In this document: positions 15,931 to 24,358 of the stretch, one piece after another
Position numbering within the stretch: position 1 is the stretch's first letter
Layout of the letters: each line of letters starts with the position of its first letter
NCBI GenBank assembly: GCA_964609965.1
Contig: CAZSTS010000005.1
Coordinates: 62,001-126,000, forward strand
Direction: 5' to 3'
DNA: 64,000 nt
Origin: JAHJDR01 sp964609965
GTDB lineage: Bacteria > UBA10199 > JADGCS01
The notes under the pieces: model-generated
Seen by the model: the letters and a program-made list of their open reading frames with translations, nothing else
What the model was told of the DNA's origin: nothing
Databases searched by the model: none
Translations under genes and position numbers: made by a program

Positions 15931-18900
15931 TCAGCGGAAAAATGAAAGTGTTTTTCGGATGATAAGAAGTATTCCTGGAATGAGTATAAGTATCCAAGGT
16001 GCGGTTGTTCCTGTTCCTGCTAAAAGATTTAAACTGCACCCCCATTCGGCTCCCATTTGGACCATGGCGCCTCCTTCACTTGTTCCTGTCCCCAATGAAG
16101 AGATTGTTGTTGCTAGGGCTACGTTTTCACCATCGACATTTGTAAGAACATCTATTTTTACTTGAGAATCATCACTCCCTACAGGGACATTGCTAGCAGA
16201 AAAGGCATAGGTGTCATATGAGCTATCGACATCCACTGAATTTTTAGTGATTTTGAGATATTTAAGCGTTGATGTTGCACTTGAGCTCGATAGACTTATA
16301 TCAGCTGTTGTGGTTTCGTTTATAATAACAACAGGCCAGACAGGGGACTTAAGTGATCCACTCACATTTATGGTGCTGCTTCCCCCAGATGTCCAATCCA
16401 AAAGATTAAGATCCATAACTTCCTCTTCTACTTCTGGAACAGGGATATGAATCACAATTTCTTCTTCTGTTGTTCCTCCAAAGCCATCTTCTGTTGTGAC
16501 AGTGACAACAAGTGTTCCCGCCATTCGAATAATCATGTTACATAAGTTAGCTTCACACGATGTTGTGTCTACGAGGTTAAGATTATCAACATCGGCTTCC
16601 CACATGTATGTCAGAACATCGCCGTCATAATCAGTAAAAGGAACATTGACACGTGGCTCACGTGTAAATTCAGAAAAAACAAATTCAGTATCAATATAAT
16701 CTGTATTTGATACTTCAATGTCGTTTTCATCCACAATAGCAGGAGGGTTGTTTGGAAGAGTAATTGTGACTGCGCTTGAGGTTGTTGTTTCTATTCCATC
16801 ATCAACAACATATTGAATAACATAGGTGCCACGTGCAGGATGAGAGTTTATTAAATCTAGGGAACCTTCGTCAGTGAATTGTAGTGTACCAGTACCACTG
16901 ACTTGGGCCCATGTGCCAGTTGTTTCTTGTCCTGCGTCGGGATCGGTAAATGACCAGTCTGGAAGATCGCAATCACCACTTGAACAATCAACAACTACAT
17001 CTTCTTCGTCCTCAATCACAGGCGGATCATTAACCGAATTTACAGTGATCGTGACTGTGGCTACGTTGCTGTTTTGAGAGCCATCATTAACTCTAAAAGC
17101 AAAAGAATCGGTCCCGAAGAAACCAGGCGTGGGAGTATAGAGATAATTAGGAATTGTTCCAGTCAAGGTTCCCTGGGTAGGTGATGTTAGCTTTTGATAT
17201 GTTATGGAATCGCTTGGGTCTGTTCCATTGATTGTGAAGCTTATATTTGTGTCTTCATCGGTAGAAACAGTTTTTGGAACTGCAGTGGGCGCTGCATTTT
17301 CGGTAATGGTTACTGTGGCATCGTCATTGACTGTGCCATCGTTGCAGCGGATGCGGAAAACAAGTTCAGTATCGTCATTGATTTGAGGACCCACACAACT
17401 TGCCTCAATATCAACTCGCCCATCTGTATCTGAAACAGGTGATCCTTCAATCACACCGCAGCTCGTACCTGATGTTTGAGTGATGCTAAGCGTAAGGGTG
17501 TTGCCATCATCAATGTCTTCGCACTTAGTTGCAAAATCAATTGTCTCTCCTTCAACCACGCCATAGTCATCTATATCTGTTGTTTCAGGAGCATCATTCA
17601 TTGGGTCGATGGTTAAAGTAACAGTAGCTGTGTTACTATCTTGTAGGCTATCGTTAACTTTAAATGTGAAGGAATCAGATCCGTTGTATTCCGAGGTGGG
17701 CGTGTACGTTAAGTTTGGAGCTGAACCTGAAAGCGCGCCATGTGATGGTGAGCTCACAACAGTATAAGTAATCCCCTCACTGTTGGGATCACTACCGACA
17801 AGAGTGATAGCTTTGGGTGTATCCTCGTTTGTTGAAACAGCTTGAGCATTGGCTGTTGGAGCGGCATTGACTGTGATGGTCACTGTGTCATCGATGTTTA
17901 CTGTTCCATCATTACAGCGTGTTTGAAAAACAAGATTGGAATTGCTATCAACACTTGGCGCTGTACAGGTGGCAGAGGAAGCTAAAGATCCACCAGTGCC
18001 GACATCAGGTGATCCCGTTATGGAACCACAACTAGTTCCAGATGTTTGGGAAGTTGTTACAGTGAGAGTGTCTCCTGTTTCAACGTCGGTGCAAGTTCCT
18101 GTGATGGTGATGGTCGCGTCTTCAATGACCGAGGCATTGTCCATGGTTGCCATGACAGGAACGTCATTTAAAATATTCACTGTAATAGAAACCGTGGCTG
18201 GGCTACTGTCTTGATAACCATCATTAACTTTAAATGTGAAAGAATCTGATCCACTGTATTCTGCAGTGGGTGTGTATGTTACGTTTGGAGGTGTTCCCGA
18301 AAGAGATCCATTGGAAGGAGAAGTTGCAATAATATATGTGAGTTCATCAGTGGGATCGCTCCCTGTTAGTGTGATGACTTTTGGTATATCTTCATCGGTT
18401 GAAACAGCTTGTGCATTGGCTGTGGGGGGTGCGTTAACTGAGACAGTGACCGTGTCTGTTACTGGGGTGGTACCATCGCTACATGTGAGTGTAAAAACAA
18501 GATTGCCTTCTGACTGCGGTGCTGTGCAGCTTGCTGAGGAGGCAACTGAGCCACCTGTGTCAGCGTCTGGTGAACCACTGATACTACCACAACTTGTTCC
18601 AGATGTTTGTGCAGTTGTTACGGTTAATGTATTCCCTGTATCTTCATCATAACATGTTCCTGTGATGGTAATAGCATCTCCTTTGTCGACAGTAATATTC
18701 GGCATAGCTACCATTGCAGGAAGATGGGTTGCTGCATTCGAAATTTTTGCAACGCTTTGACAATAATAACAGTTAGGATCTTTGATTGGACTACCCCAAG
18801 ATGTTTGTTGTGTATAACCCGAAACAACAACGTCACCTGATGGAGTTGCCATTAAGGCAATCATCGTGTCCATATTTGTTCCACCCAGAAAGGTGCTCCA

Positions 18901-20085
18901 CTGAAGAGCTCCATTTGTGTTCAACATGACCGCAAAACCATCATAGGATCCACCTGCATGAGCAATGATGGGTGAACCCCAAGTTGATGAACTATAACCT
19001 GTTGTATAAACATTGCCTGCAGCATCGAGCGAAAGTCCACAGCCTTGATTATCGCGGCACATATCAGTTCCCGAAGAACCTAAAAATGTATTCCAAGTGG
19101 GCGATCCATCAGTTCCGCTGAGCTTTGCGACATAATTATCTTCACCACCTGAATAGGCTCGTATAGGACTTCCCCAGCTTTGGTTACCGGAACCTCTAAT
19201 AAAAACACTGCCTGAGGCATCCACAGCAATACCAAAACCATCTTGAGAACCTGTTCCTATGGACACACTCCAAAGTTCTGCGCCAGCGGCTGTGTATTTA
19301 CCTACTTGAGCTGGGTAATTCCATCCTCCTGAATAGTAGAGCCCCTTTTTGATTGTGTGAACATTTCCACTTGGACCAACTGCCACATCGTAAACGGAAT
19401 ACGTTGTCAAAAATCGATGCCATTGGTATTCACCATTGCTATTTAACTTTGCCAGCCAGCCCTGATAACCATCAGAAGATTTATCGGTTCCAATAACGTT
19501 ATTAAAGCTGCTAGCCCAACGGCGATAAGACTCACCACCCACATAAATATTTCCATCATCATCCAAATCAATAGCATAGGGATAATCGCTGCTGGTAGAA
19601 CCCAAAAATGTATTCCAGACAATATTTCCGCTACTATCAAGTTTGACAACAAAGCCATCAAGGCTGCCACCATTATATGCATGGACAGGGCTTCCCCATG
19701 TACCTGTTGTGTAACCAACAACATAAACATTACCATTGTTATCAGCTTTTACGGCCATAGCAGAGTCACCAGTCGAAACACCCAAAAATGTGTACCACTG
19801 AAGATTCCCAGAGCTATCAAGCTTGGCCACAACAGCGTCTGTATACCCTGAGCCACCAAAGGCGCTCACAGGATCTCCAAATAAATTTGTATCCCACGTT
19901 GTATTGGTTAGGCCGACAGAATAAACATTTCCTGCCGCATCTGTGGCAACACCGTAACCTAGATGCTGACCTGTGCCTCCCAAGAAGGTATTCCAACTTA
20001 ATGAAGCAGCTTGAGATGGAGCAGAAAATAAGAAAAATAAAAGTAAACTACTTGATATTATGATGTATTTGACCCACCTATCCAT
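15931..20085 (-). CDS. Large surface protein: beta-propeller (SBBP) repeats, tandem Ig/cadherin-like repeats, C-terminal anchor
   Basis: The start is taken at ATG 20085 (MDRWVKY), six bases beyond an AGGGGGA, giving 1384 aa; an in-frame ATG at 20091 is possible. A signal peptide ends near APSQA. Residues about 22-455 are SBBP-type propeller repeats, each with a DxxGNVYxxG core and a WNTFLGG strand. Residues about 455-1240 are tandem Ig/cadherin-like modules of the tandem-95/Big_9 kind (AVSTDEDTPK, YTPTSEYNGSDSFTFKVNDG) alternating with Cys-containing modules. The C-terminus has GCSLN, a hydrophobic helix (about 1358-1376) and a basic end, a sorting-signal-like tail. It is probably an adhesin or cell-surface structural protein exported with the downstream OmpA partner (inference). 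Confidence 0.85.
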   Translation of the reverse strand: MDRWVKYIIISSSLLLFFLFSAPSQAASLSWNTFLGGTGQHLGYGVATDAAGNVYSVGLTNTTWDTNLFGDPVSAFGGSGYTDAVVAKLDSSGNLQWYTFLGVSTGDSAMAVKADNNGNVYVVGYTTGTWGSPVHAYNGGSLDGFVVKLDSSGNIVWNTFLGSTSSDYPYAIDLDDDGNIYVGGESYRRWASSFNNVIGTDKSSDGYQGWLAKLNSNGEYQWHRFLTTYSVYDVAVGPSGNVHTIKKGLYYSGGWNYPAQVGKYTAAGAELWSVSIGTGSQDGFGIAVDASGSVFIRGSGNQSWGSPIRAYSGGEDNYVAKLSGTDGSPTWNTFLGSSGTDMCRDNQGCGLSLDAAGNVYTTGYSSSTWGSPIIAHAGGSYDGFAVMLNTNGALQWSTFLGGTNMDTMIALMATPSGDVVVSGYTQQTSWGSPIKDPNCYYCQSVAKISNAATHLPAMVAMPNITVDKGDAITITGTCYDEDTGNTLTVTTAQTSGTSCGSISGSPDADTGGSVASSASCTAPQSEGNLVFTLTCSDGTTPVTDTVTVSVNAPPTANAQAVSTDEDIPKVITLTGSDPTDELTYIIATSPSNGSLSGTPPNVTYTPTAEYSGSDSFTFKVNDGYQDSSPATVSITVNILNDVPVMATMDNASVIEDATITITGTCTDVETGDTLTVTTSQTSGTSCGSITGSPDVGTGGSLASSATCTAPSVDSNSNLVFQTRCNDGTVNIDDTVTITVNAAPTANAQAVSTNEDTPKAITLVGSDPNSEGITYTVVSSPSHGALSGSAPNLTYTPTSEYNGSDSFTFKVNDSLQDSNTATVTLTIDPMNDAPETTDIDDYGVVEGETIDFATKCEDIDDGNTLTLSITQTSGTSCGVIEGSPVSDTDGRVDIEASCVGPQINDDTELVFRIRCNDGTVNDDATVTITENAAPTAVPKTVSTDEDTNISFTINGTDPSDSITYQKLTSPTQGTLTGTIPNYLYTPTPGFFGTDSFAFRVNDGSQNSNVATVTITVNSVNDPPVIEDEEDVVVDCSSGDCDLPDWSFTDPDAGQETTGTWAQVSGTGTLQFTDEGSLDLINSHPARGTYVIQYVVDDGIETTTSSAVTITLPNNPPAIVDENDIEVSNTDYIDTEFVFSEFTREPRVNVPFTDYDGDVLTYMWEADVDNLNLVDTTSCEANLCNMIIRMAGTLVVTVTTEDGFGGTTEEEIVIHIPVPEVEEEVMDLNLLDWTSGGSSTINVSGSLKSPVWPVVIINETTTADISLSSSSATSTLKYLKITKNSVDVDSSYDTYAFSASNVPVGSDDSQVKIDVLTNVDGENVALATTISSLGTGTSEGGAMVQMGAEWGCSLNLLAGTGTTAPWILILIPGILLIIRKTLSFFR

Positions 20086-20114
20086 TAACATTCCCCCTAT
20101 GGATGCATCCAATA

Positions 20115-20142
20115 ATTATAGCATATCTTTTCTGGAATGTAT
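20115..20142 (-). promoter_or_regulatory. Sigma-70-type promoter with extended -10 for the 20085 gene
   Basis: On the minus strand ATACAT (20137-20142), 16 nt, then TATAAT (20115-20120) preceded by TGC. The spacer TCCAGAAAAGATATGC matches the promoter at 14512-14539 almost base for base. Both are followed by a leader ending in AGGGGGA next to the start. Both are preceded by an AAAAAGTGAC repeat (20199-20219 and about 14597-14617). Confidence 0.7.
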
Positions 20143-20223
20143 TAAAATATTAGTCATTTTATACTATATTATAGTGGTATGAAATTATTGAAAAAATAAA
20201 AAGTGACCGTCACTTTTTGGTAC

Positions 20224-20253
20224 AAAAAAACCCGGTACCAGGCGGTACCGGGT
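20224..20253 (-). terminator. Rho-independent terminator for the 20284-21426 gene
   Basis: ACCCGGTACC-AGGC-GGTACCGGGT (20230-20253) forms a 10-bp hairpin. Read on the minus strand it is followed by a run of seven T. It lies 30 nt past the stop of the beta-helix lipoprotein. A second palindrome (AAAAAGTGA/TCACTTTTT) adjoins it. Confidence 0.85.
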
Positions 20254-20283
20254 CTAGTTAAAATAATGGTTAAATAGGGAAGA

Positions 20284-21426
20284 TTAATGAATATCGTCGT
20301 AATAGATGCTTGACCAGCTGAGGTAGTAGGGCCCACCTAAAGGAGCTGTGTCATCATAGATTCCACCCCAATCACCATCTGCAGGTGAAGTGGCAGAACT
20401 ATCAGCATTGGTATCGCCTTTAACTGTGTCGTCTTTATAAGAAGTGAAAACATTTGTTGCAGTATCATTGATTCCTTGGGTGGTGATGAGTTGGCTTGTT
20501 CCATCAGCTAAAAGCAAAACAGAATCTGGTCTAAATTTGAGAGCAACGTCTTCTTCGAGTGTAAGTGTAGCACCAGAGTTGATCCAAAAATCATTATCAT
20601 CAATCACATAAGGAACTTCAGTTTCACTCCAAGTGATGTGACTTGTGATGTGGTTAATGCTTTCTACAAAAATACCATTGTAGGTATTTGTTTCTGTCGA
20701 ATCATTGGGATTTGAAAACGTGTTACTGTTATCAAGATCGTAAGCAACACTGATTGAAAGAGGACGGACATTGTCATAAAAAGTGTTGTTTTGAATGACT
20801 GTTCCTGCAGAGGCGTCAGAGGCATCAAGTGCTCCATACCCACCAGAGCTATCACTACCATCATTGTGAGCAAAGGTGCTGTTTGTGACTGTAGCTATTG
20901 AACCAGAAGAAAGCATAAGCGTAGTGCTATAAGCAGTGTCTCCGCCATAATAGAACTCACAGTAATCAAAAATGGATCCATTAAGACCATTAGTGTCTAC
21001 GCTTCCCCAGTCTTTGGCAGCAGGTGTTGTTGCAGTGGCATCACCATTGTTGTCACAACCATTAGCATCATCTTTATAAGAGGTAAAAATAATGGGATTG
21101 TCTGCTGTGCCTTGAGCGTTAATTGTGCCTGCTCCACCAAGTACCATCTCAGGGCCTTGTGTAGGAAACTTAATAATCGCACCTGGTTGAATAACCAAAG
21201 TAGCGTTTACATAAAAATTCCATGTACGAATAATATAAACGGTGTTACCTGCCCACGTCGTGTTGTCATCAATATCCGATGTGATTTCAACTAGATTCAT
21301 TCCAGTACATGCGGCACTCACGGTGGTGTCAGGTGTTTCTTCTGCCACGGTGCCAGCTCCACAGTTGAGTGTGAAAAATAGGGTTAAAATAAGTATACCT
21401 AGTAATCCTTTTTCTTGTAATTTCAT
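20284..21426 (-). CDS. Right-handed beta-helix lipoprotein
   Basis: This 380-aa lipoprotein starts at an ATG preceded by AAAGGAGAAATC. Its signal peptide ends in lipobox TLNC (Cys22). The mature protein contains beta-helix-like rungs with recurring hydrophobic/Asn positions (LVIQPGAIIKF, IATVTNSTFAHN, GTVIQNNTFYDN). Two long copies of an internal unit beginning TSYKDD and ending in DWG are visible (about residues 114-140 and 328-358). It resembles bacterial right-handed parallel beta-helix proteins (NosD/DUF1565-like); the ligand is unknown. It stands alone with its own terminator. Confidence 0.75.
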   Translation of the reverse strand: MKLQEKGLLGILILTLFFTLNCGAGTVAEETPDTTVSAACTGMNLVEITSDIDDNTTWAGNTVYIIRTWNFYVNATLVIQPGAIIKFPTQGPEMVLGGAGTINAQGTADNPIIFTSYKDDANGCDNNGDATATTPAAKDWGSVDTNGLNGSIFDYCEFYYGGDTAYSTTLMLSSGSIATVTNSTFAHNDGSDSSGGYGALDASDASAGTVIQNNTFYDNVRPLSISVAYDLDNSNTFSNPNDSTETNTYNGIFVESINHITSHITWSETEVPYVIDDNDFWINSGATLTLEEDVALKFRPDSVLLLADGTSQLITTQGINDTATNVFTSYKDDTVKGDTNADSSATSPADGDWGGIYDDTAPLGGPYYLSWSSIYYDDIH

Positions 21427-21510
21427 CTGATTTCTCCTTTAAATTTTGAGTTGAATTTGTATAGAGAAACGCGACCCATGAAAGCAATGATTTATATTAG
21501 GTAAGGTTGT

Positions 21511-21592
21511 GTATCCGGAGGGATACGGGGGGGAGGTCTAAGGTCTAAGGTCAAAGATCGGTAGAGTTAGACCTAGGACTTTTGACTTTTGA
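21511..21592. repeat. Inverted arrays of GGTC(T/A)AA heptads
   Basis: A hairpin GTATCC-GGAG-GGATAC (21511-21526) is followed by three direct heptads GGTCTAA, GGTCTAA, GGTCAAA (21535-21555) and, after about 12 nt, heptads in the opposite orientation (21566-21592). The whole can fold into a stem. Related heptads lie inside the coding ends of the genes at 7068 and 24359. Confidence 0.65.
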
Positions 21593-21676
21593 CACACGAG
21601 TATTGACATGGGGTGTTGCTAGATATAGTGATGATTTTGTTGATTTTTTTATTAATTATCTAAAAGGGAGAGTGTC

Positions 21677-22153
21677 ATGATATTAAGTCTTCGAAAAGTC
21701 AGTTTTTTAATAATTTGTATTTTAATCCTTTCTATAGCGGCTTGTTCAAAAGAGAAAAAAGAGGTCAAGCCTGCCTTTGATTTTGGTAAATATAATATAG
21801 CGGAAATTACAAAATTTGTTAATCTTATCGACCCTATCGATAATTCACGTCCTGTTGATAAAGTTGTAGGCAAATCTGCTGATCATTATGCTGGTATAGG
21901 AAAAACCATTACTAAAACCCTTGTGAAGGATGTGTACATGGTTCACGCAGGCCTTGATCATGTATTTAATCTCACAGTGACTAAACCCACGGTGATTATC
22001 ACGTCAGCTGGAGGCAACAATACTTTTAAGGTCACTAAACAACCTCCTTTTGATGGCGAGATTATTTTTATTACAAAGTATGGAAAGCGAAATCATTATG
22101 AAGGGGGCAAGGTTTTTACAGTTGAAGAGTTTCGTCAGTTAACCAAACAATAA
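21677..22153 (+). CDS. Small lipoprotein of unknown function
   Basis: This 158-aa lipoprotein starts at an ATG behind AAAAGGGAGAGTGTC. Its signal peptide ends in lipobox SIAAC (Cys23), followed by a charged SKEKKEVKP linker. Residues about 35-158 form a single beta-rich domain with no recognised family. One half contains the alternating strands VFNLTVTKPTVIITSAGGNN. The PlsC-hydrolase gene follows after 32 nt on the same strand, so an operon with envelope-lipid metabolism is possible. Confidence 0.7.
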   Translation: MILSLRKVSFLIICILILSIAACSKEKKEVKPAFDFGKYNIAEITKFVNLIDPIDNSRPVDKVVGKSADHYAGIGKTITKTLVKDVYMVHAGLDHVFNLTVTKPTVIITSAGGNNTFKVTKQPPFDGEIIFITKYGKRNHYEGGKVFTVEEFRQLTKQ

Positions 22154-22185
22154 GTGATGGGCATCATATTTACTAAGGAGACACT

Positions 22186-23751
22186 ATGGACCGCGAAGCA
22201 GTCATCTTTTCACTCTTAAAACCAATCGACAAGGGGATTGATCTTTCGATGCAAGCCCTAGAGAAACTTCATCTCAAAAAACAGATTTCTGATTTGAGTA
22301 TGGAAGGACTCAAAAAACTTCTTTTTTTGCAATACAGCAAGATGAACGACCTCAAGGTCGAAGGGAAAAAGAATGTTCCTAAATCCGGGGGAGTTATTTT
22401 TGCCTGTAATCATCAGAGCTGGGCTGATGCACAAGTTTTGGGCTCTTCCTGTCCACGACGAATTCACTTTATTGCCAAGGCCATGTTTAAAAAATGGCCA
22501 GTGTTAAGACATCTCATTGATTTAAACGAAGCAATCTATGTGACTCGTTCACCAAATTCAAAAAAACAAACAATGGATGAATTACAAACGGTGATTGATG
22601 AGCTTAAAGATGGAAAAGCAGTTGCTATTTTTCCCGAAGGGACAATTCCTGGTGAAGAAAACATGCCTCGTCGAGCGGTTGAGCCTGAGACAGGGTTACT
22701 CAGAGGGCGATCAGGTGTGATTCGTCTTGCTATAGAAGCAGGTGTTCCGATTGTTCCTGTGGGTGTTTCTGGAACAGGTCGTGCGTTTCCTCCCGAAATT
22801 TATCCGCGTTTAGAGTTGTTGCGTTTGCCTGGAAATACAGCCATGAAAATAAAATATGGCAAAGCTATTTCTTACAAACAATACCATGGGAAAGATCTTA
22901 TCAAGACAGCTACTGGTCGAAAAAAGACAAGAGACTTAACAAATAATCTCATGAAAGAGATCAGCAAACTCGTTGATCACAAGATGAACTATGTTCCTTT
23001 AGATGTGCCTATCAAACCTTTACCACGTTATAGCAAACTTGGTGTGCTTTTGCTCCATGGCTTCACGTCTAGTCTTGATACGGTGAATGGTTTAGTACCT
23101 TATCTTAAAAAAGCTAAAATAGATTATGAAATGCCTGTTTTAAGAGGTCATGGAACTCAATACGAAGATATGGTTGGAGTAAATGCATGTGATTGGTATG
23201 AAGATGCTGAGAAGGCATTAGTCAAGCTGTCCAAACGAGTGAATAAAGTTGTTGTTGTTGGTTTGTCGATGGGGGGATTGGTTTCACTTGATCTTGGTAT
23301 TCATCATCCCGAAGAAATCGCTGGCATTGTTACAGTAGCAGCGGCACTTAAGTTTGCTGACCCTTTTGCTCCTCTCACACCTCTTATCTCAAAGGCAGTT
23401 AAATTTTGGCCAAGCCCTAATGCTTTTTGTGATAAAAAACTTGCTAAGAAAAGCACAAACTACGAAAAGTTTGCTACAGATGCTTTTTCTTCTCTCTACG
23501 ATTATTCCAAAGAGATGAAGAAAAAACTTTCCTTATTAGATGTTCCCATTCGTATCATTCATTCCAAAAAAGATCAGGTTGTTGCGCCAGTGAGTGCCAA
23601 CAAAATTTACGAAAATGTAAGTTCACAAACACGAGAGATTGTGTGGTTTGAAAAATCTGGTCATGAGATGATGCAAGACATGGAAGCAGACAAAGTCTGT
23701 GAATCGATCATGGAATTTGTGAAAAAATTTAAGAAGACGGCAAAGAAATAG
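22186..23751 (+). CDS. Fusion of PlsC-type acyltransferase and alpha/beta-hydrolase (esterase/lipase)
   Basis: This 521-aa protein has an ideal Shine-Dalgarno (AAGGAGACACT) before ATG. Residues about 55-265 are a 1-acyl-glycerol-3-phosphate acyltransferase domain, with the HX4D catalytic box in NHQSWAD (H76, D81), the FPEGT acceptor motif (149-153) and VPIVPVGVSG. Residues about 284-520 are an Est30-like alpha/beta-hydrolase: HGFTS oxyanion region (291-295), nucleophile elbow GLSMGG (S361), D463 in KKDQVVAP and H493 in SGHEM complete the triad. The acyltransferase makes phosphatidic acid at the inner face of the membrane; the hydrolase may release or transfer acyl groups. One chain carrying both activities suggests lipid remodelling (inference). 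Confidence 0.9.
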   Translation: MDREAVIFSLLKPIDKGIDLSMQALEKLHLKKQISDLSMEGLKKLLFLQYSKMNDLKVEGKKNVPKSGGVIFACNHQSWADAQVLGSSCPRRIHFIAKAMFKKWPVLRHLIDLNEAIYVTRSPNSKKQTMDELQTVIDELKDGKAVAIFPEGTIPGEENMPRRAVEPETGLLRGRSGVIRLAIEAGVPIVPVGVSGTGRAFPPEIYPRLELLRLPGNTAMKIKYGKAISYKQYHGKDLIKTATGRKKTRDLTNNLMKEISKLVDHKMNYVPLDVPIKPLPRYSKLGVLLLHGFTSSLDTVNGLVPYLKKAKIDYEMPVLRGHGTQYEDMVGVNACDWYEDAEKALVKLSKRVNKVVVVGLSMGGLVSLDLGIHHPEEIAGIVTVAAALKFADPFAPLTPLISKAVKFWPSPNAFCDKKLAKKSTNYEKFATDAFSSLYDYSKEMKKKLSLLDVPIRIIHSKKDQVVAPVSANKIYENVSSQTREIVWFEKSGHEMMQDMEADKVCESIMEFVKKFKKTAKK

Positions 23752-23759
23752 TCTAATTT

Positions 23760-24221
23760 TCACTTTATCAATTTAAGTTTAGCTGCATCTGACTTGAGTG
23801 TGATGACCCAGGAGCCCATGTGTACATCATCTACAAGCAGGGTTCCGTGATTGATGTAGGTGTTGTTATCGACCTTTCGAATATCTTCCACAACAACGCG
23901 AGTATGATCCTCTGTATGTGAGTAGGCTAGAAGTGAATCTTCGACTATAATAATTTTTCCAAAAAAAGTGCCTAAAGCAGAATTGGTTGATTTGAGGTTT
24001 GTGACTCTAGGATTTTCTTCGGTAAAAGGTTTAATTTCAAACAGATTTGTGAACTCCAAAGTATTAGGGCTACAGAGCTTCATCGAACTTTCAAGATTCC
24101 ACATATTATCTATGTGTTTAATTTTTGTGAAGCCTTCAATAGGGCCAGCTGTGCCTATGCTATCGCAGTAAGTCCCTGTGCCTTTCCAATCTGCTTCATA
24201 AAAAAGATATGTATGGTTCAC
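23760..24221 (-). CDS. Small beta-rich protein of unknown function
   Basis: This 153-aa protein begins at a GTG preceded by AAAGGAGATTTT. It has no signal peptide or membrane helix. Its strand pattern (FYEADWKGTGTY near the start, TFFGKIIIVEDSLLAY, YINHGTLLVDDVHMGSWVITL) suggests a lipocalin-like or streptavidin-like barrel of the kind seen in DUF1579-type proteins, but no family is recognised with confidence. It is convergent with the PlsC-hydrolase gene, with 8 nt between stops. Confidence 0.6.
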   Translation of the reverse strand: MNHTYLFYEADWKGTGTYCDSIGTAGPIEGFTKIKHIDNMWNLESSMKLCSPNTLEFTNLFEIKPFTEENPRVTNLKSTNSALGTFFGKIIIVEDSLLAYSHTEDHTRVVVEDIRKVDNNTYINHGTLLVDDVHMGSWVITLKSDAAKLKLIK

Positions 24222-24358
24222 AAAATCTCCTTTTTCAGTTTCTAATTTGGTTTAAAAGAACAGGGGGCTACAGTCAATAGTCGTGATTGAGTTTCATCTT
24301 GCGAAATAATATGTTATTATGCATGTTAGTAGCGAAGGTGCATAATAGGGAATTTTTT

